64,000 nt of DNA, from contig CACZMV010000009.1 in the NCBI GenBank assembly GCA_902782305.1, positions 30,215 to 94,214 on the forward strand, given 5' to 3'. The position numbers and the translations under genes were made by a program. This DNA comes from an uncultured Prevotellaceae bacterium. GTDB taxonomy: Bacteria > Bacteroidota > Bacteroidia > Bacteroidales > Bacteroidaceae. The notes beneath the pieces were generated by a model. It was not told the origin of the DNA. It did not search any database and saw only the letters and a list, made by a program, of their open reading frames with translations. Below, piece by piece: positions 62,955 through 64,000 of the stretch (positions are counted from its first letter, which is position 1; each line of letters begins with the position of its first letter).

Positions 62955-63566
62955 TTAAGGTTTTACTCCTAAAATCGTGGCATACGTTGGTTTCTTACGG
63001 TGGATTTCCGTTTGAGTTAGACCTGCTTCGTCAAGCAACCTTTTCAAATCCTCCGGCGAATAGGCTGTCATGCCCTCCACTACATTCGTCCACTTAGAAT
63101 CGCTATCCACCACTTCTACCAAGATGGCGAACTTGCCGCCAGACTTCAGTACACGGTGCACCTCTCGCAGGCAATTAGGCAGATTGGGCCAGAAATAAAC
63201 GGTCTCTACAGCCGTTACGAGGTTGAACTTCCCATCCTCGTAAGGTAGTTTCTCGGCTGACCCCAGAGTGACAAATACCTGTTTGTCGAGCACCTCTGCA
63301 TTCACTTTCTTGGCTTTCGCTACGCTTTCCTCAGAGATGTCGATGCCATAGACCATTGAACCCTCGCTCCGTTTCAGCAGCCGTTGTAAGGTGGCACCGC
63401 CGCCACAGCCGATATCGAGCATCGTCCAGCCGTCCTGAATGTTGACCAGTTTCAGTCCCCAGTTCGTCAGCGGAGCATGACATAGATTCATGAACTTCAG
63501 CATCGAACGTCCCATCCGTCCTTGCGGACAGGCACAGTTGGTGAAAAACGTTTTTAATAGTCCCAT
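62955..63566 (-). CDS. class I SAM-dependent methyltransferase
   Basis: 203 residues. The SAM-binding motif I is MLDIGCGGGATLQRL near 49-63, followed by YGIDISEESVAKA and GSAEKLPYEDGKFNLV near 104-118, all typical of UbiE/Methyltransf_11 enzymes. The N terminus with CACPQGRMGRSML is short and may cover the active site. The substrate is unknown. It is a single gene with a -7 box at 63608-63615. Confidence 0.88.
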   Translation of the reverse strand: MGLLKTFFTNCACPQGRMGRSMLKFMNLCHAPLTNWGLKLVNIQDGWTMLDIGCGGGATLQRLLKRSEGSMVYGIDISEESVAKAKKVNAEVLDKQVFVTLGSAEKLPYEDGKFNLVTAVETVYFWPNLPNCLREVHRVLKSGGKFAILVEVVDSDSKWTNVVEGMTAYSPEDLKRLLDEAGLTQTEIHRKKPTYATILGVKP

Positions 63567-63607
63567 AACTCAATATTTTTTTATAGTTGATACATTTTAG
63601 TCGGCTG

Positions 63608-63615
63608 CAAAGGTA
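63608..63615 (-). promoter_or_regulatory. -7 box for the methyltransferase gene
   Basis: On the minus strand it reads TACCTTTG followed by CAGCC, about 40 bases before the start at 63566. A long imperfect inverted repeat (GGTGCACAAT with ATTGCGCACC, inner AAAAC with GTTTT, 63631-63670) lies directly upstream and could be an operator or an older terminator. Confidence 0.6.
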
Positions 63616-63767
63616 CGACAAATAAATAAGGTGCACAATACCTAAAACCGGTGTTTTAAGCATTGCGCACCAGTGTAAGCCAGCAAAAGCAGATTAACAA
63701 GAAGTAGGTATTTAGTGCTACGAAAAAAGGCTTCATCAGCCTGTTATACCTTTGCCGGATTAATTTG

Positions 63768-63893
63768 TTACAATTCAAGATTGCTCAATGCATATAGAGG
63801 AACAATGTCGACATGCCGCTGCTCGAAATTGTCCTTAGGGTCATAGTGGTCAAACTGACCGAAGTTTTCCAGCGATGTTCTGATGGCTTCGTG
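63768..63893 (-). pseudogene. C-terminal gene fragment, unknown
   Basis: The minus strand encodes a 42-residue tail (LHEAIRTSLENFGQFDHYDP, then HVDIVPLYALSNLEL) ending in TAA at 63768, directly after an in-frame stop and without a start. Its composition is that of a real folded protein. A -7 box (TATATTTG on the minus strand, near 63940) and an ATG in another frame lie just upstream, suggesting a frameshifted or deleted gene. No family was recognised. Confidence 0.4.
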
Positions 63894-64000
63894 CAATTAA
63901 ATGTGTCATATTACTAAACTATTCTAAATTTGGGCGCAAATATACGAATAATCAAGGAATTATGAGTAACTTTGTCCTTTGATTTAATAGTATTTGTGAA

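Overview
The window looks like a chromosome segment of a Bacteroidales bacterium, most likely Prevotella or a close relative. The support is direct: nearly every gene start is preceded by a Bacteroidetes -7 box (TAnnTTTG), Shine-Dalgarno sequences are absent, and family content is typical (DUF4421, DUF4251, DUF4292/LolA-like, a ThrA / aPGM-type mutase / ThrC operon, UxaB). No rRNA, tRNA, CRISPR array or intact insertion sequence was recognised.

Layout. (1) 0-6.5 kb: a DUF4421 barrel protein, then a LuxR-type regulator followed by a BKACE-type beta-keto acid cleavage enzyme and a DUF1537 acid-sugar kinase. These converge on an MFS transporter and an Asp/Glu-racemase-like protein. Together they look like one small catabolic module of unknown substrate. 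(2) 6.6-33.4 kb: the most unusual part. A nine-gene leftward operon (23.06 to 8.6 kb) encodes a triple-AAA+ protein, two exported proteins, a bitopic membrane protein, an actin/Hsp70-fold ATPase, another membrane protein, a 1755-residue protein that appears to fuse a SEDS (RodA/FtsW-like) glycosyltransferase to a penicillin-binding transpeptidase, a small anchored protein and an M50-like membrane metalloprotease. A second CbxX-type AAA+ gene lies just downstream under its own promoter. A divergent four-gene rightward operon (23.1-33.4 kb) encodes a Sel1-repeat protein, a protein with a coiled coil and C-terminal membrane helices, a NACHT-like NTPase and an OB/S1-like repeat protein. I propose that the two arms form one previously undescribed envelope-associated, NTPase-controlled system. 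(3) 33.4-44.8 kb: a defence-like island. It starts with a repeat-rich junction and a DUF6078 remnant, then a lipoprotein / OLD-like AAA ATPase / unknown-partner operon, a WYL regulator, a DUF4011 helicase-nuclease, an orphan gene behind a structured leader RNA, and gene remnants. (4) 44.9-55.9 kb: core metabolism (thrA, apgM-like, thrC, uxaB, tkt, rpiB), a LolA-like protein and a Cof-type HAD phosphatase. (5) 55.9-64 kb: a leftward operon of exported nitroreductase, exported flavin-reductase-like protein, acyl-ACP thioesterase, Sel1 protein and small membrane proteins whose 3' end is decaying; a deleted umuDC; a metal permease with a fused HMA domain; a SAM methyltransferase; and gene fragments.

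A recurring promoter module (a hairpin beginning GTACCT, an AAATAAATTTGG core, then TACCTTTGCA) occurs three times. Translation through it creates false N-terminal extensions, so several starts were moved to the first ATG after the -7 box.
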